This document shows positions 8,781 through 17,436 of a stretch of DNA of 64,000 nt, one piece after another. Below the pieces are notes generated by a model that saw only the letters and a program-made list of their open reading frames with translations, did not search any database and was not told the DNA's origin. The first letter of the stretch is position 1. Every line of letters starts with the position of its first letter. The DNA lies in contig NZ_JAPMIU010000002.1 of NCBI RefSeq assembly GCF_026410505.1, forward strand, positions 124,001 to 188,000, given 5' to 3'. This DNA comes from Frateuria hangzhouensis. Its GTDB lineage: Bacteria; Pseudomonadota; Gammaproteobacteria; Xanthomonadales; Rhodanobacteraceae. Position numbers and translations under genes: made by a program.

Positions 8781-8816
8781 CGAAAGGCGCCGTGGCACGA
8801 GCCACGGCGCCTTTCG
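8781..8816 (-). terminator. Perfect 16-bp hairpin just after the major pilin gene
   Basis: Arms cgaaaggcgccgtggc and its exact complement at 8801-8816, with a 4-base loop. It begins 3 bases after the pilin stop codon and there is no U-run. In chaperone-usher operons such structures act as partial terminators or mRNA 3'-end protectors, so the pilin is made in excess over chaperone and usher. That role is inferred. Confidence 0.75.
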
Positions 8817-8819
8817 GGG

Positions 8820-9365
8820 TTACAGATAATTGATCGTGTAATCGACCGTGGTGCTCACGCGACCGGCAGCGGCCGACCCCGCGCTGGTCTCGCGATACCG
8901 CGCGGCGTAGGTCAGCGTCGCTTCGCCGGTGGTGCTGTCCACCGTGGCCGTCTTGGTGCTCTGGCTGGCGGCCGTCGTGTTGCGCAGGTCGATCGGGTTG
9001 CTACCGCCGTCGGTCAGCTCGATGGCCACGCCATTGGCGGTGGTGGTGTCCTTGAGGTAGCCGGTGGTGCCATCGACGTTGGTGCCGTCGAAGAACACGG
9101 ACACCACGAGCGGGTCGATGTCGCTGCCGGTCGGGCAGTTGGTCATCTTGACGTCGAAGGTGGTCTCGCCCGCCACGCCGGAGCTGAAATCGGTGGTCTG
9201 CACCGTCGGCAGCGTCACCGCATTGCTGGTGCCTGCGACAACGTCGCACGTGCTGCTGAGGACGAGCCCCTCGATGGTGAGCGTGCCGTCGGCGGCGTTG
9301 GCACCCGGGACGAAGGCCAGGCCGAGGCCGGCGATCAACGCAGCGGAAAGGAGTTGCTTGGACAT
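8820..9365 (-). CDS. Major fimbrial subunit (type 1-like pilin)
   Basis: This 181-residue pilin is the first gene of the fimbrial operon. The signal peptide ends GANA (residue 24). Mature features are Cys40 and Cys77 for the subunit disulfide, a beta-strand-rich Thr/Ser/Gly-rich body, and a C-terminus TTVDYTINYL with the penultimate Tyr of the beta-zipper recognised by the chaperone. The start at 9365 is preceded by AGAGGAACC. An upstream in-frame ATG at 9533 would add 56 residues ahead of the signal peptide and is not used here. A strong hairpin follows immediately. Confidence 0.9.
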   Translation of the reverse strand: MSKQLLSAALIAGLGLAFVPGANAADGTLTIEGLVLSSTCDVVAGTSNAVTLPTVQTTDFSSGVAGETTFDVKMTNCPTGSDIDPLVVSVFFDGTNVDGTTGYLKDTTTANGVAIELTDGGSNPIDLRNTTAASQSTKTATVDSTTGEATLTYAARYRETSAGSAAAGRVSTTVDYTINYL

Positions 9366-9649
9366 GCTGGTTCCTCTGAAGTTGGTGTGTTGCAACTGAC
9401 TCAAGTGATCCTGGGTGCGGTGCAGGCCTGCAGATTTCCGAGCTGCCTTCCGCGGCACAGCAAGCAGACAGGCGCCTGCCTTGCTGTGACCCGCTTCGCA
9501 ATTCCTATGCCAATGGGCGAAAGGAGACGCCAAACTCTTGGCGCGAAAGGACTTGTGTCAAAAAAATGCCGCCTCTGCTGGAGGTGGCTTGCTCGTCTCC
9601 GGTGGACTCCCCAGTCCCGGATTGCCCCTGTGCGTCACATGTTTCACAT

Positions 9650-9665
9650 TGTGATCACAATCACA
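9650..9665. promoter_or_regulatory. Perfect CRP/Clp-type binding site
   Basis: TGTGATCACAATCACA: half-sites TGTGA and TCACA separated by six bases, matching the CRP consensus and the Clp consensus of xanthomonads. Bases 9649-9660 are also a perfect 12-bp palindrome. It lies in the 450-bp divergent region, 285 bp upstream of the pilin ATG and 151 bp upstream of the membrane-protein operon. Confidence 0.65.
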
Positions 9666-9722
9666 GTTTGAACACTCAAGATGATCAACGCAAGACCGAC
9701 ATGAGCACCGATGTAAAGGGTG

Positions 9723-9762
9723 CTTGACACGTGGACGCATGATACCTACGCTGCGTGTCAAG
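9723..9762. promoter_or_regulatory. Inverted repeat upstream of the membrane-protein/HTH operon (candidate operator)
   Basis: Nine-base perfect arms cttgacacg (9723-9731) and cgtgtcaag (9754-9762), with a further half copy cttgaca at 9768-9774. This lies 54-93 bp upstream of the first gene of an operon that encodes its own HTH regulator, so autoregulation is plausible. The TTGACA within the repeat could also serve as a -35 box, but no well-spaced -10 is seen. Confidence 0.4.
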
Positions 9763-9815
9763 TTTGCTTGACAGGTTCGCCGTGGGGGCGGCCTGGTCCG
9801 GCAGGGAGCCCGCCC

Positions 9816-10421
9816 ATGTCACGTTCCAGCGCAAAGCACTACCGCCACCAGTTCAGCCTCGCGATGGTGGCCTACATGGCCGCCATGCTGCTGGTCTGGC
9901 CGCTGAGCCGGACTGCGGGCAGCGTGCCGTTGAAGGTGTTGCTGGCGGTGGTGCCGGTGTTGCCGATGCTGTACGTGATCGTGCTGATGGCGCGGCGCAT
10001 CGCGGCGAGCGACGAATTCGAGCAGCGCGTGCATCTGCTGGCGCTCGGTGCTGCAACGGCGCTGCTGGGTGCGCTCAGCCTGGTCGGCGGGTTTCTCGCC
10101 GCGGCGCAGGTGCTGGCCCTGGATGGCAGCATCCTGATCTGGGTCTTTCCCGTGACGATGTTCGGCTACGGCGCCGCGCGCTGGTGGCTGCTGGTGCGCC
10201 ATTACGGCGGCAGCGCGGCCTGCGAGGAGGGCGGTTCGCTGGCCTGGCGCCAGCTGTTGCTGGGCGGGTTATCGCTGATGGTGGTGGTCGCGGCCTGGTG
10301 GCGCGGGCGGCTGGACGATTTCCAGGCCGGCCTGCTCTGCGGCATGGCGCCGGGCGTGTTGTTCCTGGCCGCGGTGGTGCTGTGGCGCCGGCGCAAGCGC
10401 CGCGCGGCGCAGGAGCGCTGA
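9816..10421 (+). CDS. Membrane protein, paralogue A of a three-member family
   Basis: I do not recognise a named family. This 201-residue protein has about six membrane spans. Its first 130 residues align with the next gene product and with that at 11047: two N-terminal spans, a short loop with the pattern D-E-x-x-x-R/Q-V/I-x-x-x-A (here DEFEQRVHLLALGAA), then two more spans. It has an extra C-terminal pair of spans and a basic tail. The start at 9816 avoids a 32-residue Cys/Pro-rich extension from an upstream ATG. It opens an eight-gene operon, with the next start 2 bases after its stop. Confidence 0.65.
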   Translation: MSRSSAKHYRHQFSLAMVAYMAAMLLVWPLSRTAGSVPLKVLLAVVPVLPMLYVIVLMARRIAASDEFEQRVHLLALGAATALLGALSLVGGFLAAAQVLALDGSILIWVFPVTMFGYGAARWWLLVRHYGGSAACEEGGSLAWRQLLLGGLSLMVVVAAWWRGRLDDFQAGLLCGMAPGVLFLAAVVLWRRRKRRAAQER

Positions 10422-10423
10422 GC

Positions 10424-10831
10424 ATGGCCATGCGACCGGTGCACAAGCGTTACCTGAAGCGGTTCCTTCCGGCGATGGCCGGCTACGTGGCGCTGATCGC
10501 GCTGTACGGCTGGCTTGTTCCGCGTACCGAGAGCGTGGCCCTGCGCACGCTGCTGGCGTTGCTGCCCATGGTGCCGGTGGTGCTGGTGATGCGCGCCATG
10601 GCGCTGGTCATCCGCGAGCAGGACGAGTTGGAGCGGCAGATCGACCTGCAGGCGCTGGCCGTCGCGGCGCTGCTGACCTCCTGCGGCTTCCTCAGCTTCG
10701 GGCTGCTGCTCAGCGCTGAAGTGGTACAGGGCGCGCCGGCCGAGCTGGTCGCGATGATGGTGCTGCCGTGTTTCTTCTGGCTCTTCGGCATGGCCAAGCT
10801 GGTGCTGGTGCTCAGGCTGCGCCGCCGATGA
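10424..10831 (+). CDS. Membrane protein, paralogue B of a three-member family
   Basis: This 135-residue four-span membrane protein has the same plan as its neighbours: a basic start (KRYLKRF), a first span pair, the loop DELERQIDLQALAVA, and a second span pair ending RLRRR. Its stop overlaps the ATG of the HTH gene as ATGA, the usual mark of translational coupling. Small HTH regulators encoded beside multi-span membrane proteins are common in bacteria and often sense envelope stress or peptides, but no function is assigned to this family here. A second in-frame ATG lies 6 bases in. Confidence 0.65.
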   Translation: MAMRPVHKRYLKRFLPAMAGYVALIALYGWLVPRTESVALRTLLALLPMVPVVLVMRAMALVIREQDELERQIDLQALAVAALLTSCGFLSFGLLLSAEVVQGAPAELVAMMVLPCFFWLFGMAKLVLVLRLRRR

Positions 10832-11019
10832 AGAACCAGGTGCGCGACCTGCGCGGCGAGCAGGGGTGGTCACAGGCGGACCTGGCCGAACGGCTGGATG
10901 TGTCGCGGCAGACCGTCAACGCGATCGAAACCGGCAAGTACGACCCCAGCCTGCCGCTGGCCTTCAAGATCGCCCGGCTGTTCGGGCAGCCGATCGAAGC
11001 GATCTTCCAGCCGGACTGA
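10828..11019 (+). CDS. Small Cro/CI-type HTH transcriptional regulator
   Basis: At 63 residues this is almost only a helix-turn-helix domain: RDLRGEQGWSQADLAERL, then the recognition helix DVSRQTVNAIETGKYDPS. This is the XRE/YozG-like class of minimal DNA-binding proteins. Such proteins usually repress their own operon; the inverted repeat at 9723-9762 is a candidate operator. It overlaps the preceding membrane-protein gene by 4 bases and is flanked on both sides by paralogous membrane proteins. That suggests the membrane proteins either sequester it or are its main targets; both are inferences. Confidence 0.85.
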   Translation: MKNQVRDLRGEQGWSQADLAERLDVSRQTVNAIETGKYDPSLPLAFKIARLFGQPIEAIFQPD

Positions 11020-11046
11020 CGGGCGACAAGGAAACGGAGGAATGGC

Positions 11047-11436
11047 ATGAACAAGTTGCTCAAACGCTACGCGCGCGCCATGTGGCTGCCGATGACGGTG
11101 CTGATCGTGGTCATCGCACTCTTCGGAACGGTCGCTCCCCATCTGGCGCCTGAGGGGAAGGTGGTGGCGCTGGCGGTGGTGATGGCGAGCTATGGCTGGG
11201 CCGGCTGGGCCGAATTCCGCCACATGCAGCGCATGGACGAAATGCGTCGCCGGATCGAGATGGAGGCGATGGTGCTGGGCTTCATCGCCAGCCTGGGCTC
11301 GACCTTGCTGTTGTCCTTCGCCGTCATGCTGAAGCTGGCCGCCATCCCGTTCGAGCTGGCGCCCATCGTGCTGGTCGGTTGCTATCTGCTGGCGCACTTG
11401 TGGGCGCGCGTGCGCTATCGCTACTGGTCGCTCTAG
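11047..11436 (+). CDS. Membrane protein, paralogue C of a three-member family
   Basis: This 129-residue protein has four predicted spans and a basic N-terminus (MNKLLKRYARAM). The loop between the span pairs, DEMRRRIEMEAMVLG, matches DEFEQRVHLLALGAA and DELERQIDLQALAVA of the two upstream genes, so the three are paralogues. GGAGGA stands 5 bases ahead of the ATG. It is the most diverged of the three and lies on the other side of the HTH gene. Function unknown. Confidence 0.65.
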   Translation: MNKLLKRYARAMWLPMTVLIVVIALFGTVAPHLAPEGKVVALAVVMASYGWAGWAEFRHMQRMDEMRRRIEMEAMVLGFIASLGSTLLLSFAVMLKLAAIPFELAPIVLVGCYLLAHLWARVRYRYWSL

Positions 11437-11447
11437 GGAGGTCCACC

Positions 11448-11681
11448 GTGAAAAGGAAAACCATCTTCGTCGCCGCTGGCTTGCTGCTGCTCCTGGGCAC
11501 GCGGTCGGTGGCATGGCCGGACGTCGCGTCGATCGCTTCGGCGCCCGCGCCCGTGCTGGCGCTGGGCAACCCCGCGCACGACTGGGTCAGCGTGCGCATC
11601 GAATGGCAACTGGGGCCGGTGCCGCGGCACTGGCTGGGACTGCTTCTGGAAACGGGAAGGGAGTTGAGGACATGGCTTTGA
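11448..11681 (+). CDS. Small exported or membrane-anchored protein
   Basis: This 77-residue product starts at GTG with GGGAGG 6 bases upstream. It has a basic start (KRKTIF) and a hydrophobic stretch AAGLLLLLGTRSVAW suited to a signal peptide or anchor. The rest (about 55 residues) has no motif I know. Its 3' end overlaps the start of the peptidase gene by 10 bases. It could be a signal, inhibitor or substrate for the peptidase/ABC pair that follows, or a fortuitous frame; the ribosome binding site and tight packing favour a real gene. Confidence 0.5.
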   Translation: MKRKTIFVAAGLLLLLGTRSVAWPDVASIASAPAPVLALGNPAHDWVSVRIEWQLGPVPRHWLGLLLETGRELRTWL

Positions 11682-13246
11682 AATCGCGCACCGTGTTGCG
11701 CATCGTGGTGGTCGCCGTCGCGCTGGGCGTGCTGGCGTGGAACCAGTTCCGCCCGCACGGCTCGGCCAAGGCCGACGCCGATGGGATCGCCGAGACGGCG
11801 CCGGCCAAACCGCAGGCCGCGGCCAAGCCGCGCACCTGGAAGCTCGGCCGGCTCACCCTGACCGCCTGCGAACTGGGCCGTCCGGACAGCGGCCTGACCA
11901 CCGCCGCCTGGTGCGCGCCGTTCGAGGTGCCGGAGAACCGGGACGATCCGAACAGCCGCAAGATCAAGCTCAACCTGGCGGTGATCCGCTCCGACGCGCA
12001 GGTGCCGGCCAAGGACATGCTGGTGTTCCTCGCCGGCGGCCCCGGCCAGGCGGCCACCGAAACCTGGCCGATGGTCGCCCCGGCGCTCGATCCGCTGCTG
12101 GCGCACCGCAACGTGCTGTTGATCGACCAGCGCGGCACCGGCAAGTCCAACCCGCTGGACTGCAAGGCGGCCGACAAGGCCGACAAAATCGGCGCCGTCG
12201 CCGGCTTCGACGCCGACCGCCTGCGCGCCCAGGTCGCCGCCTGCCTGAAAGAAGTGCAGGCCACGGCCGACCCGCGCTACTACACCACCACCGCCGCGGT
12301 GGCCGATCTGGAGGACGCCCGCCAGGCGCTGGGCGCGCCGAGTTTCGACCTGGTCGGCGTGTCCTATGGCACCCGCGTGGCGCAGCAGTACGCCATGCAC
12401 CATCCGGACGCCGTACGCAGCATCCTGCTCGACGGCGTGGCGCCCAATTCGCTGGTGCTGGGCGAAGACTTCGCGCGCAACCTGGAGGACGCGCTCAAGG
12501 CGCAGTTCGCCCGTTGCACTGCCGAGCCGGCGTGCAAGGCGCGCTTCGGCGATCCCTACCAGACGCTCTACCAGTTGCGCGATGCGTTGCGCGCCAACCC
12601 GCACAAGGTCAGCTTCCGCGATCCGCAGACCTACAACAGCGTCGAGCGCACGCTGAGCGACGATGCGCTGGCCAGTGTGGTGCGCATGTTCGCCTACACC
12701 CCGGTCACCGCTGCGCTGCTGCCGCTGTCGATCGACGCGGCCGCGCACGGCGACGTCGGCCCGCTGCTGGGGCAGGCCAAGCTGATCACCGGCGACCTGG
12801 CCGACAGCATGAACGGCGGCATGCAGTCTTCGGTCATCTGCAGCGAGGATGCCGACCTGCTCAAGCCGCGCCCGCAGGACGCCGACACCATCCTGGGCAC
12901 GCGCATGATCGACACGCTCGAGGCGGTCTGCTCGGTGTGGCCGCACGGCACGCGCCCGGCCGACTTCCATGAGCCGCTGAAGACGGCCATCCCCACGCTG
13001 CTGCTGTCGGGCCAGTACGACCCGGTGACGCCGCCGCGCTACGGCGAGGAGGTGCTTTCGCACCTGTCCAACGCGCGCCACCTGGTGCTCAAGGGCCAGG
13101 GCCACAACGTCATCGGCGCCGGCTGCATGCCCAAGCTGGTCAAGCAGTTCATCGAGGACCTGGATCCCAAGCAGCTCGATGCCGGCTGCCTGGACCGCCT
13201 GCAACCGACCCCGCTGTTCATCGACTTCAACGGAGCGACCCCATGA
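11672..13246 (+). CDS. Membrane-anchored alpha/beta hydrolase, tripeptidyl aminopeptidase-like (S33/TAP family)
   Basis: This 524-residue enzyme has one N-terminal membrane anchor ([13 protein letters not shown]). Motifs of the S33 peptidase/TAP group are the oxyanion-region AGGPGQ at about 121-126, DQRGTG at 152-157, the nucleophile elbow GVSYG with Ser231, and a TAP-like C-terminal domain with the acid in GQYDPVTP and the His in GQGHNV. It probably removes N-terminal peptides or hydrolyses small esters in the periplasm. GGGAG lies 8 bases upstream of the ATG. It overlaps natA by 4 bases; co-expression with an ABC exporter hints at processing or detoxifying an exported compound. Confidence 0.85.
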   Translation: MALKSRTVLRIVVVAVALGVLAWNQFRPHGSAKADADGIAETAPAKPQAAAKPRTWKLGRLTLTACELGRPDSGLTTAAWCAPFEVPENRDDPNSRKIKLNLAVIRSDAQVPAKDMLVFLAGGPGQAATETWPMVAPALDPLLAHRNVLLIDQRGTGKSNPLDCKAADKADKIGAVAGFDADRLRAQVAACLKEVQATADPRYYTTTAAVADLEDARQALGAPSFDLVGVSYGTRVAQQYAMHHPDAVRSILLDGVAPNSLVLGEDFARNLEDALKAQFARCTAEPACKARFGDPYQTLYQLRDALRANPHKVSFRDPQTYNSVERTLSDDALASVVRMFAYTPVTAALLPLSIDAAAHGDVGPLLGQAKLITGDLADSMNGGMQSSVICSEDADLLKPRPQDADTILGTRMIDTLEAVCSVWPHGTRPADFHEPLKTAIPTLLLSGQYDPVTPPRYGEEVLSHLSNARHLVLKGQGHNVIGAGCMPKLVKQFIEDLDPKQLDAGCLDRLQPTPLFIDFNGATP

Positions 13247-13977
13247 TCGAGGTCAAGGATCTGCATAAGGCGTTCGGCGCGGTGAAAGCCGTCGACGGCG
13301 TCAGTTTCACCGCCCGCGACGGCGAGATCACCGGCCTGCTCGGCCCCAACGGCGCCGGCAAGACGACCACGCTGCGCATGCTCTACACGCTGATGAAGCC
13401 CGACCGCGGACAGGTGCTGGTCGATGGCGTCGACGCGGCCACCGACCCGCTGGCGGTGCGCCGCCAGCTGGGCGTGCTGCCCGATGCACGTGGGCTGTAC
13501 AAGCGCCTGACCGCGCGCGAGAACGTCGACTACTTCGCGCGCCTGCAGGGGCTGCCGGAGGACGAACTGCGCGCGCGCCGCGAGACGCTGATCGAGGCGC
13601 TGGGCATGGCGGACATCGCCGACCGCAAGACCGAGGGCTTCTCCCAGGGCCAGCGCGTGAAGACCGCGATCGCCCGCGCGCTGATCCACGACCCGCGCAA
13701 CGTGATCCTGGACGAGCCCACCAACGGCCTGGACGTGATGGCCACCCGCGCGCTGCGCCAGTTCATGCTGAGCCTGAAGGCGGAGGGCCGCTGCGTGCTG
13801 TTCTCCAGCCACATCATGCAGGAGGTGGCGGCGCTGTGCGACCGCATCGTGGTGATCGCGCACGGCCGCGTGGTGGCCGACGAGACGCCCGACGCGCTGC
13901 GTGCGCAGACCGGCGAGGCGAACCTGGAAGAGGCCTTCGTGAAACTGATCGGCACCGATGAGGGACTGGCCGCATGA
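13243..13977 (+). CDS. natA: ABC transporter ATP-binding protein, NatA-like
   Basis: This 244-residue ATPase has Walker [10 protein letters not shown] at 34-42, signature [10 protein letters not shown], Walker [13 protein letters not shown] and the H-loop SSHIMQEV. The order and length match NatA of the NatAB-type exporters (COG4555), known for Na+ efflux in Bacillus. It overlaps both neighbours by 4 bases (ATGA), so it is translated in step with the peptidase and the permease. The substrate in this organism is not certain; the family symbol is used for similarity only. Confidence 0.85.
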   Translation: MIEVKDLHKAFGAVKAVDGVSFTARDGEITGLLGPNGAGKTTTLRMLYTLMKPDRGQVLVDGVDAATDPLAVRRQLGVLPDARGLYKRLTARENVDYFARLQGLPEDELRARRETLIEALGMADIADRKTEGFSQGQRVKTAIARALIHDPRNVILDEPTNGLDVMATRALRQFMLSLKAEGRCVLFSSHIMQEVAALCDRIVVIAHGRVVADETPDALRAQTGEANLEEAFVKLIGTDEGLAA

Positions 13978-15182
13978 ACAAGATGGACACTCACCCGCTG
14001 CGCCGCAGCCGCGCCTTCCTCACCGTGTTCTTCAAGGAAGTGCGCGAGAACCTGCGCGACCGGCGCACCCTGATCAGCGCCTTCGTCACCGGCCCGCTGC
14101 TGACGCCGCTGCTGTTCGTGATGCTGATCAGCTTCACCGTCAACCGCGAGTTGGACAAGGCCGAAAAGCCGCTGGAGGTGCCGGTGATCGGCGCGCAGTA
14201 CGCGCCCAACCTGGTCAACGCGCTCAAGGCCGGCGGCGTGGTGCCGAAGCCGGCGCTGGCCAACCCCGAGCAGGCCGTGCGCGAGCAGCAAGCCGACCTG
14301 GTGCTGCGCATCGCTCCGGATTATGCCGAGGCCTGGCGCAAGGGCGAGCCGGTGCAGGTGGAGCTGATCTACGACTCCTCGCAGCGCGACTCGCACACGC
14401 CGGTGGAGCGGGTGACCGACCTGGTACAGCACTACGCCCGCCAGCAGGGCGCGATGCGGCTGGTCGCGCGCGGGCTGTCGCCGGCGGTGGCCTCGCCGGT
14501 GATGGTGGCCAAGCGCGACCAGGCCACGGCGGAATCCCGTGCGGTGCTGATGTTCAACATGCTGCCCTACCTGTTCGTGCTGACCATCTTCATCGGCGGC
14601 ATGTACCTGGCAATTGACCTGACCGCCGGCGAGCGCGAGCGGCAGTCGCTGGAACCGCTGTTCGCCAACCCGGTGCCGCGCTGGAAGATCTTCCTGGGCA
14701 AGCTCGCGGCGATCTGCGCCTTTTCCACCGCCAGCCTGGTGATCTGCCTGGTCGCCTTCGCTGTGGTCGGCCGCTTCATGCCGACCGAGAAACTCGGCAT
14801 GGAGGTGGACCTGGGGCCGTCCTTCGCGTTGCACGTGCTGCTGTTGCAGCTGCCGTTGATCGTGCTGCTGGGCGCGCTGCAGTCGATGGTGGCCGCCTTT
14901 GCCAAGAGCTACCGCGAGGCGCAGACCTACCTGGGGCTGCTGATGATGCTGCCGATCCTGCCGAGCATCGCGTTGATGGTGATGCCGATCAAGCCGCAGA
15001 ACTGGATGTACGCGGTGCCGTTGCTGGGCCAGCACCTGGGCATCCTGGACCTGGTCGGTGGCAAGGGTCTGGATGCCGTGCCGCTGATGCTGTGCCTGGC
15101 CGGCAGTGCCGTGGCCGCGCTGATCGTGGCGCTGGTGACCATGCAGTTGTATCGGTCCGAGCGGTTGGCGATCTCGGCGTGA
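13974..15182 (+). CDS. natB: ABC transporter permease, NatB-like
   Basis: This 402-residue permease has one N-terminal span (about residues 35-60), a large extracytoplasmic domain of about 150 residues containing the predicted helix YNDSS-like region ELIYDSSQRDSHT, then five or so spans with the conserved stretch LTAGERERQSLEPLFANP. That layout is NatB/ABC-2 (COG1668). It pairs with natA and closes the eight-gene operon. A palindromic CT-rich element follows the stop codon and may end the transcript. Confidence 0.85.
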   Translation: MNKMDTHPLRRSRAFLTVFFKEVRENLRDRRTLISAFVTGPLLTPLLFVMLISFTVNRELDKAEKPLEVPVIGAQYAPNLVNALKAGGVVPKPALANPEQAVREQQADLVLRIAPDYAEAWRKGEPVQVELIYDSSQRDSHTPVERVTDLVQHYARQQGAMRLVARGLSPAVASPVMVAKRDQATAESRAVLMFNMLPYLFVLTIFIGGMYLAIDLTAGERERQSLEPLFANPVPRWKIFLGKLAAICAFSTASLVICLVAFAVVGRFMPTEKLGMEVDLGPSFALHVLLLQLPLIVLLGALQSMVAAFAKSYREAQTYLGLLMMLPILPSIALMVMPIKPQNWMYAVPLLGQHLGILDLVGGKGLDAVPLMLCLAGSAVAALIVALVTMQLYRSERLAISA

Positions 15183-15187
15183 TGATT

Positions 15188-15310
15188 CCTCTCTCCCGGG
15201 CAGAGCCCGGGGGAGAGGGAGCAAGAGCGGTCCGCGGGATATCACATCCCTACGCGCCCCTGAAGCCCTCTCCCCTCCGGGGAGAGGGTTTGGGTGAGGG
15301 GCCGGGGCTC
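15188..15310. repeat. CT-rich palindromic element (family D) between convergent genes
   Basis: Two hairpins: ctctcccgggc paired with the ggagag arm around 15190-15220, and ccctctcccc-tcc-ggggagaggg at 15266-15288, followed by the tail tttgggtgaggggccggggct. The same core occurs at 39857-40026 and 53445-53581, and a variant at 54704-54807. Here it may also work as a bidirectional terminator. Confidence 0.75.
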
Positions 15311-15348
15311 GCGGGAAAAGCCGGGCTGGCCCAGAGCTGAAGAAGCCC

Positions 15349-17343
15349 TCAATGCGAAGCCGTGCTGCTCGCCGCCGCCGGCAGCGGCTGCACCGGCGTA
15401 CTGTCCGCCGGCCGCCGCACCAGCTTGCCCTGCTTGAACAGCTCCGCGGCGACCTGGTAGTACGCAATCGCATCATCGATGTCCGCGGTATCGCGCGCGT
15501 GCGTAGGCAGGGCGCCACCGGTGGCGAAATCCGGACGGAACTGTTCCACCTTCCGCTGCGGCTCCAGGATGGTCAGCAAGCCGCCCCGCAGGTAGCCCAG
15601 CTTCTCGTAGGTGGCCGGAAACGCCCGCTCCCGTCCCGGCGGCAACTGGAAGATGTCGTAGCCGAAGAACCGGCTGCGATAACTGAAGTCGAGCAGCCCC
15701 AGCAAGGTCGGCGGAATGTCGATCTGGCTCATGAACCGACTCACCCGCCGCGGCGCGATGTGCCTGGGCGAATAGATCCACAGCGGGATGTGATAGCGGT
15801 TCACCGGCAGGCTGGTCCGGCCGGCGCTGGAGGCGTCGTGGTCGGCGGTGATCACGAACACGGTGTCGTCGAAATACGGCTTGGCGCGCGCGCGGTCGAG
15901 GAAGTCGGCGATCGACCAGTCGGTGTAGGCGATCGCGCCCTCGCGGGTGCCGTTGGGCACCGTCACGCGCCCGGCCGGGAAGGTGAACGGGCGGTGGTTG
16001 GAGGTGGTCATGATGTGCAGGAAGAACGGCTTGCCCTGGCCGTGGATCTTGTCCATCTGGCCCAGCGCCAGCGTGTACAGGTCCTCGTCGGCCACGCCCC
16101 AGACGTTCTCGCTGTGGATGGTCGCGCCCTTGGGGATGGCCTTGCGGTCCACCGGGATGTAGCCGTTGTGGCCGAAGAAGTAGTTCATGTTGTCGAAGTA
16201 GCCGTAGCCGCCGTAGACGAACTCGGACACGTAGCCGCGATCGTTGAAGATGTCCGCCAGCGAGAACAGGTTCTCGTTGTGGTGCATCTTGATCACCGAG
16301 TCGCCCGGCGTCGGCGGGATCGACAGCGATAGCGCTTCCAGCCCGCGCACGGTGCGGGTGCCGTTGGCGTAGACGTTGTCGAAGAACAGGCTGTTGTCGG
16401 CCAGCGCGTCCAGGTGCGGGGTGATGTCGCCGTGGCTGGCGCCGAAGGTCTTGAGGAAATCGGCCGACAGGCTTTCCACGCTGATCAGCACCACGTTGAG
16501 GTGCTTTTCGGGGCCGGGGTTGCGGATCGCGCGGGTGAGGTCGTGCGGGTCGTCGCTCAGGTAGGTGGCGTCGGGCGTCTTGAGTCCCTTGCGCACGCGT
16601 TCGAAGGCGGCCTCGTCGGGCAGCGTGCGGTAGAAGCGCGAATAGTCCAGGTGGCTGCTGCGGAAGGCGGCGAAGAACTGGTAGATGCCGTTGCCGGCCA
16701 GCTCGTTGACGTAGGCGTCGTCGCTGTGGTCCTTCATGCTGCCGTTGACGGCGAACACGGACACCACGGTGAGCACCAGCCAGGCCAGCACCAGCTTGCC
16801 GCGGCCCAGGAAACGGCTGCCCGCATCGACCGTGCGCAGCCAGCGTCGGCTCAGCCACAGGATGGCGAGCGCCAGTACGCCGATCAGGCCCAGCCACCAG
16901 CCGATCGGATAGGACTCGCGGATGTTGCCGATCACCTCGGTGGTGTAGACCAGGTAATCGACCGCGATGAAGTTGAAGCGCACGCCGAACTCGCCCCAGA
17001 AGACGAATTCCGACGCGGCCACGAACAGCAGCCCGTAGAGCAGCAGCAACGCCAGCAGATAGAGCGCCCACTGTCCCGCGCGCGACACATAGGCCCGCCG
17101 CGGCACCAGCCACAGGAACAGCACCAGCGGCCAGGCCACGTACAGCAGCGTGACCAGGTCGTAGCAGGCGCCGATGCCGAAGGCATAGAGCCAGTACAAC
17201 GGGTTGAGCGGCACGCCGGCGCCGGTCATCGCCAGCAACACGATGCGGGTCGCCACGCCGATCAGCAGGTAGGCGGCTCCCAGCCACCACAGCGGTCGGA
17301 AACGCTGGCGCAGCGGGTGATCGGGCGTGACGGTCGAGGACAT
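15349..17343 (-). CDS. LTA synthase family phosphoglycerol transferase/sulfatase
   Basis: This 664-residue inner-membrane protein has five N-terminal spans (to about residue 200) and a large periplasmic alkaline-phosphatase-fold domain. Metal and catalytic motifs seen are VLISVESL (Glu290), the nucleophile region ANGTRTVRG (Thr331, by analogy with LtaS and MdoB), HSENVWG and VFVITADHD. In Gram-negative bacteria this family adds phosphoglycerol or phosphoethanolamine to periplasmic glucans or lipid A; which acceptor is used here is unknown. The gene stands alone, convergent with natB and divergent from isocitrate dehydrogenase. Confidence 0.85.
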   Translation of the reverse strand: MSSTVTPDHPLRQRFRPLWWLGAAYLLIGVATRIVLLAMTGAGVPLNPLYWLYAFGIGACYDLVTLLYVAWPLVLFLWLVPRRAYVSRAGQWALYLLALLLLYGLLFVAASEFVFWGEFGVRFNFIAVDYLVYTTEVIGNIRESYPIGWWLGLIGVLALAILWLSRRWLRTVDAGSRFLGRGKLVLAWLVLTVVSVFAVNGSMKDHSDDAYVNELAGNGIYQFFAAFRSSHLDYSRFYRTLPDEAAFERVRKGLKTPDATYLSDDPHDLTRAIRNPGPEKHLNVVLISVESLSADFLKTFGASHGDITPHLDALADNSLFFDNVYANGTRTVRGLEALSLSIPPTPGDSVIKMHHNENLFSLADIFNDRGYVSEFVYGGYGYFDNMNYFFGHNGYIPVDRKAIPKGATIHSENVWGVADEDLYTLALGQMDKIHGQGKPFFLHIMTTSNHRPFTFPAGRVTVPNGTREGAIAYTDWSIADFLDRARAKPYFDDTVFVITADHDASSAGRTSLPVNRYHIPLWIYSPRHIAPRRVSRFMSQIDIPPTLLGLLDFSYRSRFFGYDIFQLPPGRERAFPATYEKLGYLRGGLLTILEPQRKVEQFRPDFATGGALPTHARDTADIDDAIAYYQVAAELFKQGKLVRRPADSTPVQPLPAAASSTASH

Positions 17344-17436
17344 GGCAACCCCTGTCGGGTTCGTAGAGCGGCGGGGCTTTATACCGACCGGTGCTTGGCA
17401 GCCGCTTAGGTGCGCGGCCGGCGCGCATCGGCGTGG

